A stretch of DNA of 34,255 nt from Burkholderiales bacterium (GCA_035518095.1 DATIXX010000024.1:1-34255); one strand, 5' to 3'. Shown: positions 16,334 to 25,101, counted from the stretch's first letter. Notes: generated from the letters alone by a model not told the origin. Translations and numbers: made by a program.

Positions 16334-16879
16334 ATGAATAAACATGCAGCACCGTTCACGCTTGTTGTTCCGGTAAACCATTCGGATCATTTTCTCGGCT
16401 CTGAATCGGCGAAGATCACCGTTGTAGAATACGGCGACTTCGAGTGTCCGAATTGCGGTCAGGCTTATCCGGCGTTAAAAATTATGCTCAAGCATTTCGG
16501 GGACCGCGTGCGTTTCGTGTTCCGGCACTTTCCTCTTGTCGAAGTGCATGCTCATGCCGAATTAGCCGCAGAGTCCGCGGAAACAGCGGGCGCGCAGCAC
16601 AAGTTTTGGCAAATGCACGACCTTTTGTTCGAGCATCAGGCCCACCTAAAAGTGAAACAGTTGCGGCAGTACGCGGCGGAAGCGGAACTCGATCTGGAAC
16701 GCTACGATTATGAAATGCGCGACCACGTACATCTGCAACGCGTGCAGGAGCATATCGAAAGCGGAAAGAAAAGCGGCGTTCGATCCACGCCCATATTTTT
16801 TTTGAATAACGTCATACAGGACGTCTCTTTCGGAATGGAGCAGTTATTCCAAGAAATAGAGACCAAGCTTCGCCGTTAG
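16334..16879 (+). CDS. DsbA-family thioredoxin-fold protein
   Basis: 181 residues. The thioredoxin fold is shown by VVEYGDFECPNCGQAY with the C38-P-N-C41 active site, a helical insertion (60-150), and the cis-Pro loop RSTPIFF. There is no signal peptide or membrane anchor, so it probably works in the cytoplasm as a disulfide reductase or isomerase-like protein. The CPNC motif and lack of export signal recall thioredoxin domains fused to NhaA antiporters in some bacteria. It begins 35 bases after the hydroxylase large subunit, so co-transcription is plausible. No strong Shine-Dalgarno is visible (TGAGAATACTTT). Confidence 0.88.
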   Translation: MNKHAAPFTLVVPVNHSDHFLGSESAKITVVEYGDFECPNCGQAYPALKIMLKHFGDRVRFVFRHFPLVEVHAHAELAAESAETAGAQHKFWQMHDLLFEHQAHLKVKQLRQYAAEAELDLERYDYEMRDHVHLQRVQEHIESGKKSGVRSTPIFFLNNVIQDVSFGMEQLFQEIETKLRR

Positions 16880-16967
16880 ATGCTGCCGAGCACGGCGCCG
16901 CGCGGGGACAGGAAAACATCTGGCTACATGCGGATCGAAATCTAATGAACGGAAGGACCTAGATCAA

Positions 16968-17228
16968 ATGTCCACCAATTGCAAACACACCCCGCAGATT
17001 TCCAAGAACGTGATCCCGAACGCACAAGGATGCGCTGACTGCCTTAAGCTTGGCGATACCTGGGTTCATCTGCGCATGTGCATGACTTGCGGCAATATTG
17101 GCTGTTGCGACAGCTCCAAGAATAAACATGCGGATAAGCATTTTCATGCCACTCAGCATCCGATTATTCGCTCATTCGAGCCGGGCGAAGACTGGTTATG
17201 GTGTTACGTTGACAACGTCTACATCTGA
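16968..17228 (+). CDS. UBP-type zinc finger protein
   Basis: An 86-residue protein made almost entirely of one UBP-type zinc finger. Zinc ligands seen: C5 and H7, C22/C25 (GCADC), C38/C41 (CMTCG), C46 or C47 and the His cluster HADKHFHATQH. The ending DWLWCYVDNVYI is characteristic of this family. In eukaryotes the domain binds the free C-terminus of ubiquitin; bacterial versions are small stand-alone proteins of unknown partner. GGAAGGACC lies about 14 bases before the ATG. It stands alone between the DsbA-like gene and a small ORF. Confidence 0.9.
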   Translation: MSTNCKHTPQISKNVIPNAQGCADCLKLGDTWVHLRMCMTCGNIGCCDSSKNKHADKHFHATQHPIIRSFEPGEDWLWCYVDNVYI

Positions 17229-17252
17229 ATTGTTGAGCCCGACAGACGCGCT

Positions 17253-17447
17253 ATGGCCACAGAAACTTTGAAGGATGCATACGGAAACAATCTGGGCTCC
17301 ATCGAAAGCGCTGCCGATGGCAGTCAAGTACTGCGAGACGTCGAAGGAAAAATAAGGGGATTCTACGACCCGACGACAGACCACACGCGCGGTCCGGATA
17401 AGCAAATACTTGCCAAAGGCAACGTGCTTCGTCAACTTATTTGCTGA
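17253..17447 (+). CDS. Small conserved-looking hypothetical protein (64 aa)
   Basis: The protein begins MATETLKDAYGNNLGSIES and contains two short turn-forming units, LKDAYGNNLGSIE and LRDVEGKIRGFYDP, each with a strand-turn-strand look; the end is AKGNVLRQLI. This resembles small bacterial and phage proteins of about 60 residues with the same repeat and unknown function. The ribosome binding site is weak. It starts 24 bases after the zinc-finger gene and could be translated from the same message. No enzymatic motif is present. Confidence 0.65.
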   Translation: MATETLKDAYGNNLGSIESAADGSQVLRDVEGKIRGFYDPTTDHTRGPDKQILAKGNVLRQLIC

Positions 17448-17616
17448 TGCGCGGTCATGGTGTCGGCAGATTTCATGCGGCGCGTTGATGCCCTTGCGGG
17501 AGGGTAGATAGTTCCTCAGAATGCAGTCTTATGAGGCCGCCTTTTAGGGAGGGGCTGCCTTATATCGGGCAGGACATTTCCATTCGTTCCGGCGACTCCC
17601 GAATAGGAGCAAGATC

Positions 17617-18264
17617 ATGCGAACGTTATTTTTAATTTTTCTTGCGGCTGCATCGTCCGGGTGCGCGCTGTTCAGCTCACCAAAGGAGCAACCGGTGCTC
17701 GAAGAACACGCTGACAACTGGTTTAACAACGCCAAAATGAACGTATTTTCTACCACCGCCGAGCGGCGAGAGGTGATAGTCAAGTTCCCGGACAACAAAT
17801 TTTGCGCAGAGCCGCCCCCCGATGTCGCCGAAGCGCTCTCCAGTAGCTTGACGCTGCTTGCACAAGGCAGCGCATCTGATAAGGCGAGCGGCGAAGTCAG
17901 CGCGCGGCTCGAGGCGGCGAAGACGCTCGCGACCTCGATTCGAATGCTGTTTACGCGATCCCAAGGCGTGCAGTATCTTCGGGATGGATTATTTCATTTG
18001 TGCCAGGCATATCTAAACCATGCGATCGACGAAGCTCAATATCTCGAAATGTACAAAGAACTGTTAACGAAATCTCAAGCACTGATAATACTGGAGCTTC
18101 CCAACATGAAAGCCGGGAATGCCGAGCTCGCGGCTGACAATGCTGCTTCCGCAGAAGCAGCCGCAAAGCAGGCGGCGTCTGACGCGGCGGTTTCGGCACA
18201 AAAGGCTAAGCAGGATGCGGATCGCGCAGAAGAAGCTGCAAAGAAATCGGAAACCAAACAATAA
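17617..18264 (+). CDS. Predicted lipoprotein with alanine-rich coiled-coil tail
   Basis: 215 residues; AATAGGAGC precedes ATG 17617. The N-terminus MRTLFLIFLAAASSGC is a lipoprotein signal with lipid-attached Cys16. Residues 25-160 form a mostly helical region of unknown family with two Cys (in NKFCAEPP and LFHLCQAY) that could form a disulfide. Residues 165-215 are Ala/Lys/Glu-rich with heptad character (ASAEAAAKQAASDAA), probably a coiled coil or a peptidoglycan-spanning stalk. No function can be assigned. It is preceded by about 170 bases without a gene and followed by the cardiolipin synthase gene. Confidence 0.8.
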   Translation: MRTLFLIFLAAASSGCALFSSPKEQPVLEEHADNWFNNAKMNVFSTTAERREVIVKFPDNKFCAEPPPDVAEALSSSLTLLAQGSASDKASGEVSARLEAAKTLATSIRMLFTRSQGVQYLRDGLFHLCQAYLNHAIDEAQYLEMYKELLTKSQALIILELPNMKAGNAELAADNAASAEAAAKQAASDAAVSAQKAKQDADRAEEAAKKSETKQ

Positions 18265-18434
18265 GAATCTTTGAAGTGCTAAACACGGGCAGCATTGCAT
18301 TTTGCCTAACAACCGCTTGAAGAGGGTTACCAGTCTGGCCGAAATAGTTGACACCTCCGCGGAAGCGTTCGGTTCTCGAAAAATCTGCCCTGACGTAAAA
18401 AAAGAAGGTTGAGCAGGTAAGGCCTTTGCACGTT

Positions 18435-19820
18435 ATGTGGAAAATCTCGCTGTTGACGGAACTGCTGTCGCTTCACGGCTTGGTGGTGGCGCTGGGGCTG
18501 CTCATTTTTGTGCTCGCGTCCCACACGCTGCAGCAGCGCCGCAATCCGGCAGCCGCCATCGGCTGGGTGCTGGCGATAGTGTTCATCCCTTACGCCGCAA
18601 TTCCGCTTTATCTGATCATAGGAACCCGCAAACTCGTACGTTTTCGGACCTACCCGCTGCTGACGCGCCCCGCGCCTAATTCCGCCTCGGATGACACTTG
18701 GCCGCGCCAGTTGGCCGCAGCCATGGGCCAGCCGCCCGTACAGTCTTACCAAAACCTGCATATTCACGTCGACGGGACGCAGGCGCTGCAGGCCCTGTGG
18801 AAATTGATTGACAGCGCAGAGCATGATTTAAATGTGTGCAGCTTTATCCTCGCGCGCGATGCGATAGGCAGCGCCCTGGTCGAGCGCCTGATCAACAAGG
18901 CGCGGGGCGGCATACGGGTGCGGCTGCTGCTGGACGGTGTTGGCCGCATGATGAGCAGGGCGCCAGATTTACGGGGTCTCGAAGCAGCCGGGGTACAGAC
19001 CGAGTCCTTTGTCCCTTTGCTGCATTCACCTCTCAAGGGCCGCACCAATCTGCGCAACCACCGCAAGCTAGTGGTGGCGGACGACGTCCGTCTATGGTGC
19101 GGCGGACGAAATTTTGCTGCGGAATACTTTGAAGGCACCCGCAATCATGCACCGTGGCGAGACCTGAGCTTTGATCTGTACGGGCCGCTGGCGCGCCAGG
19201 CGGGCGAGCTATTTGAAAGTGATTGGGCATTTGCGACCGGCTCGCCGCGAGCCGAAGCCAAAACAGCTGCTCCATCCGCGCAGCAGCCGTTCGCGCAGGT
19301 TATTGCTTCGGGCCCCGACCAATGCGACGACACGATACATGCACTGTTGGTGACCGCATGTTTTAAAGCACGCAGCCGCATCATCGCGGCGACAGCGTAT
19401 TTTGTGCCAAGCGAAGCGTTGCTGATGGCGCTGTCCCTCGCGGCGCGGCGCGGCGTGACCGTAGATTTGATCCTGCCCGCACGTTCGAATCACCGCATGG
19501 CTGACCTGGCTCGCCACCGTGCGCTGCGCGACCTTGCGCAGGCGGGTGCGCAAATATGGTTTGTCCCCTACATGTTGCACGCGAAGGCGGTGGTGTTCGA
19601 CGACGCGATAGCCATGGTGGGATCGGCCAATCTTGACGCGCGCAGCCTGTTCCTCAACTACGAATTGATGGTCGCGTTTTACGCCGCCACCGATGTGGAG
19701 CGTTATGCGAAGTGGATGGAAGGACACCGCGAAAAGGCCAAACGCTACAAAGTGCGCCAGCCGGGACTGCTGCGCGATCTGACCGAAGGATTGGTGCTCT
19801 GGTTGGCGTTCCAGCTTTGA
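18435..19820 (+). CDS. cls: Cardiolipin synthase (phospholipase D superfamily)
   Basis: About 461 residues from ATG 18435; an in-frame TTG at 18426 is possible but less likely, since the purine-rich GCAGGTAAGG fits the ATG. Two N-terminal membrane helices (about 8-28 and 40-60, with RRNPAAAIGWVLA between) anchor it in the inner membrane. Two HKD motifs are intact: NHRKLVVADDVRLWCGGRN and LHAKAVVFDDAIAMVGSANL. The enzyme transfers a phosphatidyl group between two phosphatidylglycerols to form cardiolipin; related bacterial members can use phosphatidylethanolamine. Length and layout are typical. It precedes the zinc-ribbon membrane protein by about 105 bases. Confidence 0.93.
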   Translation: MWKISLLTELLSLHGLVVALGLLIFVLASHTLQQRRNPAAAIGWVLAIVFIPYAAIPLYLIIGTRKLVRFRTYPLLTRPAPNSASDDTWPRQLAAAMGQPPVQSYQNLHIHVDGTQALQALWKLIDSAEHDLNVCSFILARDAIGSALVERLINKARGGIRVRLLLDGVGRMMSRAPDLRGLEAAGVQTESFVPLLHSPLKGRTNLRNHRKLVVADDVRLWCGGRNFAAEYFEGTRNHAPWRDLSFDLYGPLARQAGELFESDWAFATGSPRAEAKTAAPSAQQPFAQVIASGPDQCDDTIHALLVTACFKARSRIIAATAYFVPSEALLMALSLAARRGVTVDLILPARSNHRMADLARHRALRDLAQAGAQIWFVPYMLHAKAVVFDDAIAMVGSANLDARSLFLNYELMVAFYAATDVERYAKWMEGHREKAKRYKVRQPGLLRDLTEGLVLWLAFQL

Positions 19821-19925
19821 AAGCCTTGACAAGCCCGGCCGGTATTGTCAACTTGCTTCCGCTGCAATCAGGGCCCATAGCTTCGGTCGCGAAGCATCGG
19901 CATCGATTAAAAGAGATCATTGATC

Positions 19926-20657
19926 GTGGAAAAAATCTGCATCAAATGCGGCTACCAGCGAAAACCAAGCGATACGGCACCTGAAGGCGAGTGTCCCCAT
20001 TGCGGCGCGATTTACGCCAAAGTCGAAGCTGCAGTTAGGGGAGAGCAAACGCACTATGTCGCCGAGACCGAGCAGGAGGACGGTGTTTTGCTGGCGCTGC
20101 GCGACGATATCGAAAACTGGTGCCAGGGTAAAATCTGGTACTGGCGCGCGCTGTTTCTGCTTTGGCTCGCCTGGGTGGGAATTGAACACATTCGCGATCC
20201 GCTGTACACGAGTCTGTTCGGTGGCTTGAATCTGGGCATTCACGAAATGGGGCACCTGGTGTTCCGTTTCGATGGCGAGTTCCTGATGGTCGCCGGAGGA
20301 ACCATTCTGCAGCTTGCGGCGCCGTTGGCGTCCGCAGTCATGTTCCTGCGCCAGCCGGATTATTTCGCGCTCTCGGTTTGCGGTGCGTGGCTATCCACCA
20401 ACCTTTACAACGTTGCTACCTACATCGGTGACGCCCGGGCGCAGGAATTGCCGCTCGTTTCATTGGGCCGTGGTGAAATCATTCACGATTGGCATTACAT
20501 GCTGTCGCATTTGCATCTGCTTGCCTGGGACACGCGATTTGCCTCGTTTACCCGCTTGATGGCATTTCTCGCGATGTGGGGTTCGATTGCTTTTGGCGTC
20601 TGGATTTTATGGAAAATGGCTAAATCCAAAGCGCGCGATGCAACAGTGGTCGACTGA
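19926..20657 (+). CDS. Zinc-ribbon membrane protein with HEMGH metalloprotease-like motif
   Basis: About 243 residues from GTG 19926 (alternative TTG 19920, too close to the weak AAGAGA). The N-terminus is a zinc ribbon (CIKCGYQ and CPHCGAIYAKVE). After a linker come several membrane helices; one carries GIHEMGHLVFRF, an HExxH zinc motif as in site-2 (M50-like) intramembrane proteases. A later helix contains NLYNVATYIGDARAQ, where the Asp could be the third ligand. I do not recognise a characterised homologue. It may be an intramembrane protease or an inactive relative. Its neighbours (cls upstream, tRNA-Val downstream) give no clue to a substrate. Confidence 0.8.
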   Translation: MEKICIKCGYQRKPSDTAPEGECPHCGAIYAKVEAAVRGEQTHYVAETEQEDGVLLALRDDIENWCQGKIWYWRALFLLWLAWVGIEHIRDPLYTSLFGGLNLGIHEMGHLVFRFDGEFLMVAGGTILQLAAPLASAVMFLRQPDYFALSVCGAWLSTNLYNVATYIGDARAQELPLVSLGRGEIIHDWHYMLSHLHLLAWDTRFASFTRLMAFLAMWGSIAFGVWILWKMAKSKARDATVVD

Positions 20658-20663
20658 TGCAAT

Positions 20664-20692
20664 TTGAACGCTTCATGTGTTTCGGCTAGAAT
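20664..20692 (+). promoter_or_regulatory. Sigma-70 promoter of tRNA-Val
   Basis: TTGAAC (20664-20669) and TAGAAT (20687-20692) are separated by exactly 17 bases, a near-consensus pair. Transcription would begin near 20699, about 32 bases before the tRNA. The leader contains a 7-bp inverted repeat, GAACCTC (20699-20705) with GAGGTTC (20720-20726). Confidence 0.7.
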
Positions 20693-20730
20693 CTGCGTGA
20701 ACCTCGATGTTTGGAATTAGAGGTTCCATT

Positions 20731-20807
20731 AGGCGCGTAGCTCAGCTGGTTAGAGCATCACCTTGACATGGTGGGGGTCGTTGGTTCGAGTCCAATCGCG
20801 CCTACCA
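20731..20807 (+). tRNA. tRNA-Val (anticodon GAC)
   Basis: 77 bases including an encoded CCA. The acceptor arm AGGCGCG pairs with CGCGCCT, followed by discriminator A and CCA (20805-20807). The D arm TAGCTCAGCTGGTTAGAGCA, the anticodon loop TTGACAT (anticodon GAC) and the T loop GGTTCGAGTCC are all standard. Confidence 0.96.
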
Positions 20808-20819
20808 GAATTTAAAATT

Positions 20820-20850
20820 AAAGTGCGGCGCTGCCGCACTTTGTATTTTA
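20820..20850 (+). terminator. Hairpin with T-rich tail between tRNA-Val and thrS
   Basis: AAAGTGCGGC (20820-20829) pairs with GCCGCACTTT (20833-20842) around a GCT loop, followed by GTATTTTA. It has the form of an intrinsic terminator for the tRNA. It ends only 14 bases before the thrS start, so it could also act as a thrS leader element. Confidence 0.75.
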
Positions 20851-20863
20851 TGGATTCAATCAT

Positions 20864-22780
20864 ATGCCTGTTATTCGATTGCCGGACCGCTCCGAACGCA
20901 AGTTCGATAAGCCGGTGACGGTAGCTGAAGTTGCCGCCGCTGTCGGTTCCGGATTGGCGCGCGCCGCGCTTGCAGGAAAAGTCAACGGCAGGCTGGTGGA
21001 CACCTCGTCCGTGATTGACTCAGACAGCGAAGTTTCCATCGTAACCGACAAGGACCGGGAAGGACTGGAAGTCATCCGTCATTCAACCGCGCATTTGCTC
21101 GCGCACGCGGTTAAGGAATTGTTTCCCGATGCGCAAGTCACTATTGGCCCGGTAATCGAAGACGGGTTTTATTACGATTTTTCGTATAAACGGCCGTTTA
21201 CTCCCGAGGATTTGCAGGCGATCGAAAAACGCATGGTTGAAATTGCCAAGCGCGACATTCCGGTGAAGCGTCAGATCATGCCGCGCGATAAGGCTGTTGC
21301 CTTTTTCAAGAGCATGGGCGAGCACTACAAGGCAGAAATCATTGCGGCCATTCCCGACGGCGAGCAGATTTCTCTTTACGCACAGGATAACTTCACTGAC
21401 CTTTGCCGCGGGCCCCACGTGCCCTCTACCGGCAAACTCAAGGTGTTCAAGCTGATGCGTGTGGCGGGCGCGTATTGGCGCGGCGACTCCAGAAATGAAA
21501 TGTTGCAACGGATTTACGGCACCGCCTGGGCGAAAAAAGAAGACCAAGATGCTTATTTGCACCGACTTGAGGAAGCTGAAAAGCGTGACCATCGCAAGCT
21601 GGGCAAACAACTCGACCTGTTTCATGTGCAAGAGGAAGCGCCGGGCATGGTTTTTTGGCATCCGAGAGGCTGGGTAATCTATCAAATCGTCGAGCAATAC
21701 ATGCGCGCCGTATTCCGCGATAGCGGCTACCAGGAAGTCGGAAGTCCGCACATTCTGGACCGCAGCCTTTGGGAGAAATCCGGACACTGGGAAATGTTCC
21801 GCGAAAACATGTTTACGACGCGCTCCGAATCGCGCGACTACGCAGTGAAACCCATGAACTGCCCCGGGCACATACAGATATTCAATCAGGGGCTAAAAAG
21901 CTACCGCGACCTGCCGCTGCGACTGGCGGAATTCGGATCGTGCCACCGTAATGAGCCCTCCGGCACGCTGCACGGCTTGATGCGCGTGCGCGCCTTTACT
22001 CAAGATGACGCGCATATTTTCTGCACCGAAGATCAAATTCTGCCGGAGGTCGCGCAGTTCATCACCCTTTTGCAAAAGGTATATGCCGATTTTGGATTTG
22101 ACGAGATCATCTACCGGCTTTCCACCCGGCCCGTGAAGCGCGTAGGCGCAGATGAATCCTGGGACAAGGCCGAAAAGGCACTGGACACTGCCTTGCGCGC
22201 AGCCGGAGTCTCTTTTTCAACACACCCCGGGGAGGGCGCCTTTTATGGACCGAAAGTCGAATTCGCGCTAAAGGATTGCCTGGGGCGGGTATGGCAGTGC
22301 GGGACCATTCAGGTGGACTTTTCGATGCCGGGGCGCCTTGGCGCGGGCTACATCGCGCAAGACAGCAGCAAACAGGTGCCAGTCATGCTGCATCGCGCGA
22401 TATTGGGCTCAATGGAGCGTTTTATCGGCATCCTGCTGGAGCACTATTCCGGTGCATTGCCGCCATGGCTGGCTCCAGTGCAGCTAATAGTCATGAACAT
22501 TTCCGAGGGGCAGGCGCATTATGCGCAGAGCGTCAAGGAAGAGCTTAGGAAATCAGGCTTGCGCGCTGAGTGCGACTTGAGAAATGAGAAGATAACTTAT
22601 AAAATCCGGGAGCATAGTTTGCAAAAGCTGCCTTACCAAATCATTGTTGGCGACAAGGAAGTAGCGGCGCAAAGGGTTGCCGTGCGAACCCGATCCGGCC
22701 AGGACCTGGGTCAGATGTCTTTGCAGGCGTTCGTTGAACGCCTTCAATCCGAGATATCGCAAAAGGGTGGCACGGCTTAA
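20864..22780 (+). CDS. thrS: Threonine-tRNA ligase
   Basis: 638 residues, full length for the family (E. coli 642). Order: TGS domain (1-62), editing domain with the zinc-like [11 protein letters not shown] motif and later Cys/His ligands (63-225), class II catalytic core with MNCPGH and RMRAFTQDD-type motifs (here [14 protein letters not shown]), and the C-terminal anticodon-binding domain from about 535 ([13 protein letters not shown]). It charges tRNA-Thr and deacylates Ser-tRNA-Thr. No Shine-Dalgarno is visible before ATG 20864 and the terminator-like hairpin is adjacent, so its transcription and translation initiation are unusual. It heads the infC-rpmI-rplT-pheST-ihfA gene string. Confidence 0.98.
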   Translation: MPVIRLPDRSERKFDKPVTVAEVAAAVGSGLARAALAGKVNGRLVDTSSVIDSDSEVSIVTDKDREGLEVIRHSTAHLLAHAVKELFPDAQVTIGPVIEDGFYYDFSYKRPFTPEDLQAIEKRMVEIAKRDIPVKRQIMPRDKAVAFFKSMGEHYKAEIIAAIPDGEQISLYAQDNFTDLCRGPHVPSTGKLKVFKLMRVAGAYWRGDSRNEMLQRIYGTAWAKKEDQDAYLHRLEEAEKRDHRKLGKQLDLFHVQEEAPGMVFWHPRGWVIYQIVEQYMRAVFRDSGYQEVGSPHILDRSLWEKSGHWEMFRENMFTTRSESRDYAVKPMNCPGHIQIFNQGLKSYRDLPLRLAEFGSCHRNEPSGTLHGLMRVRAFTQDDAHIFCTEDQILPEVAQFITLLQKVYADFGFDEIIYRLSTRPVKRVGADESWDKAEKALDTALRAAGVSFSTHPGEGAFYGPKVEFALKDCLGRVWQCGTIQVDFSMPGRLGAGYIAQDSSKQVPVMLHRAILGSMERFIGILLEHYSGALPPWLAPVQLIVMNISEGQAHYAQSVKEELRKSGLRAECDLRNEKITYKIREHSLQKLPYQIIVGDKEVAAQRVAVRTRSGQDLGQMSLQAFVERLQSEISQKGGTA

Positions 22781-22804
22781 TTATTCATTGGCTTGGAGGA
22801 TTTT

Positions 22805-23323
22805 ATCGCTCAGGAAAAAGAGCTGCGGATCAATGGGGAGATAACAGCGCCCGAGGTTCGCCTGATAGGCACCAAAGGCGAGCAGATTGGCATCGTAAGC
22901 ATATCAGCCGCCAACACCATGGCGGATGAAGCAGAGACAGATTTGGTGGAAATCGCGCCACTTGCCAAACCGCCGGTGTGCCGGCTGATGGATTACGGCA
23001 AATACAAGTATCGCGAAGCCAAGAAAAGGCACGAAGCCAAGCTCAAACAAAAGCAAATCCAGGTCAAGGAAATCAAGTTTCGACCCGGCACCAATGAAGG
23101 CGACTACCAGATCAAGCTGCGAAATCTTATTCGTTTCCTCGAAGATGGGGACAAGACCAAGGTGACGCTGCGCTTCCGCGGCAGAGAGATGGCGCACCAG
23201 GAGTTCGGCGCGCGGCTTTTAAAGCGCGTACAGAACGATCTCGACAGCTACGGGGTGGTGGAGCAGTTCCCTAAGATGGAAGGGCGGCAGATGGTGATGG
23301 TGTTGTCGCCCAAGAAAAAGTAA
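22805..23323 (+). CDS. infC: Translation initiation factor IF-3, probable AUC start codon
   Basis: 172 residues from ATC 22805. IF-3 binds the 30S subunit and rejects non-canonical start codons. The sequence is clear: N-domain [20 protein letters not shown], linker rich in Lys ([14 protein letters not shown]), C-domain [10 protein letters not shown] and FRGREMAH, ending VLSPKKK. GGAGG at 22795-22799 is 5 bases before ATC, the expected spacing, and the usual family N-terminus ([11 protein letters not shown]) begins right after it. A TTG at 22793 is in frame but overlaps that Shine-Dalgarno. E. coli infC uses AUU for autoregulation by IF-3; an AUC start would work in the same way. Confidence 0.95.
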   Translation: MAQEKELRINGEITAPEVRLIGTKGEQIGIVSISAANTMADEAETDLVEIAPLAKPPVCRLMDYGKYKYREAKKRHEAKLKQKQIQVKEIKFRPGTNEGDYQIKLRNLIRFLEDGDKTKVTLRFRGREMAHQEFGARLLKRVQNDLDSYGVVEQFPKMEGRQMVMVLSPKKK

Positions 23324-23359
23324 GTAATCGAAGTAACGACCAGTTACGGCCAAAACAAG

Positions 23360-23407
23360 TGGCGTCTTGGTCTTGCAAGCATTCCCTTAGGGAATCACCA
23401 AGCGCCA
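23360..23407 (+). promoter_or_regulatory. Long RNA hairpin before rpmI, candidate L20 autoregulatory leader
   Basis: GGCG-T-CTTGGT (23361-23371) pairs with ACCAAGCGCC (23397-23406) with a single bulged T at 23365; a T-A pair (23360/23407) extends it. Inside are a second perfect hairpin, ATTCCC (23381-23386) with GGGAAT (23390-23395), and the self-complementary CTTGCAAG. It ends 18 bases before the rpmI start, the region where ribosomal protein L20 binds its own message in enterobacteria. Confidence 0.5.
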
Positions 23408-23425
23408 ATCTAAAGAGGAACAGCA

Positions 23426-23623
23426 ATGCCCAAGATGAAGACCAAGCGTAGCGCCAAGAAGCGCTTCAAAATCCGCGCAAGCGGCAGCCTGAAACGCTCG
23501 CAAGCATTCAAACGCCACATTCTCACAAAAAAAACCACCAAGAATAAACGCCAACTGCGCGGCACAACCGGCGTAAGTCACACCGACCAAGCGTCGGTAC
23601 GCGCCATGTTGCCCTACTCGTGA
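23426..23623 (+). CDS. rpmI: Large ribosomal subunit protein bL35
   Basis: 65 residues, the usual length. The basic sequence [20 protein letters not shown] and the [10 protein letters not shown] stretch are diagnostic of bL35. AGAGGAA precedes the ATG. It follows infC by about 100 bases that contain the leader hairpin and is 9 bases from rplT, so both ribosomal proteins are translated from one message. It assembles early into the 50S subunit. Confidence 0.98.
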   Translation: MPKMKTKRSAKKRFKIRASGSLKRSQAFKRHILTKKTTKNKRQLRGTTGVSHTDQASVRAMLPYS

Positions 23624-23632
23624 GGAAAGCCC

Positions 23633-23992
23633 ATGCCACGAGTTAAGCGAGGTGTAGAGGCACGCGCACGGCACAAGAAGTTGTTCGCCAAGGCGAAGGG
23701 CTACCGCGGCCGCCGTAAAAACGTCTATCGGGTCGCCAAAGAAGCGGTTATGAAGGCCGGCCAGTATGCATATCGGGACCGCCGGCAGCGCAAGCGTCAG
23801 TTCCGCGCGTTGTGGATCGCGCGCATCAATGCCGCGGCGCGCGAACACGGCATGTCCTATAGTTCGTTTATGAACGGTTTGAAAAAAGCCGCGATACAGA
23901 TGGATCGCAAAGTGCTTGCTGATATCGCGGTATTCGACAAGCCAACATTTGCGAAAATCGCAGAACAAGCAAAAGCCAGTCATAGCGCCTAA
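23633..23992 (+). CDS. rplT: Large ribosomal subunit protein bL20
   Basis: 119 residues with the standard start [16 protein letters not shown], the long basic N-terminal extension, and the globular part with [27 protein letters not shown] lies ahead of the ATG. bL20 is needed for early 50S assembly and, in enterobacteria, represses rpmI-rplT translation by binding the leader. The adjacent hairpin at 23360-23407 is therefore its likely target. Confidence 0.98.
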   Translation: MPRVKRGVEARARHKKLFAKAKGYRGRRKNVYRVAKEAVMKAGQYAYRDRRQRKRQFRALWIARINAAAREHGMSYSSFMNGLKKAAIQMDRKVLADIAVFDKPTFAKIAEQAKASHSA

Positions 23993-24008
23993 TGCCGGGT
24001 GAGCCTAA

Positions 24009-25028
<1,020 letters not shown>

Positions 25029-25030
25029 AA

Positions 25031-25092
25031 GTGAAACGCGAAGAAAACAAGATTAAGCTCGTGCGTTTCACTTTTCACGTTTCGCGTTTCAC
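25031..25092. repeat. Heptamer-repeat inverted element between pheS and pheT
   Basis: GTGAAACGCGAA (25031-25042) is the exact reverse complement of TTCGCGTTTCAC (25081-25092). The right arm is part of a run of 7-base units, CGTTTCA, CTTTTCA, CGTTTCG, CGTTTCA (25064-25091). The left arm can also pair with the first unit, giving mutually exclusive hairpins in the pheS-pheT message. Confidence 0.75.
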
Positions 25093-25101
25093 AGTTTTAG
25101 T

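Noticed and set aside
18347..18352. TTGACA upstream of cls as a -35 box
   Set aside because: The sequence 16-18 bases downstream does not resemble a -10 hexamer.
19826..19851. TTGACA...TGTCAA pair after cls as a promoter or operator
   Set aside because: No -10 hexamer at the correct spacing from TTGACA, and the symmetry is only 6 bases across a 14-base gap.
21083..21871. 262-codon minus-strand frame antisense to thrS
   Set aside because: It lies wholly inside thrS, whose protein is unmistakable; the antisense product has no recognisable content and no ribosome binding site.
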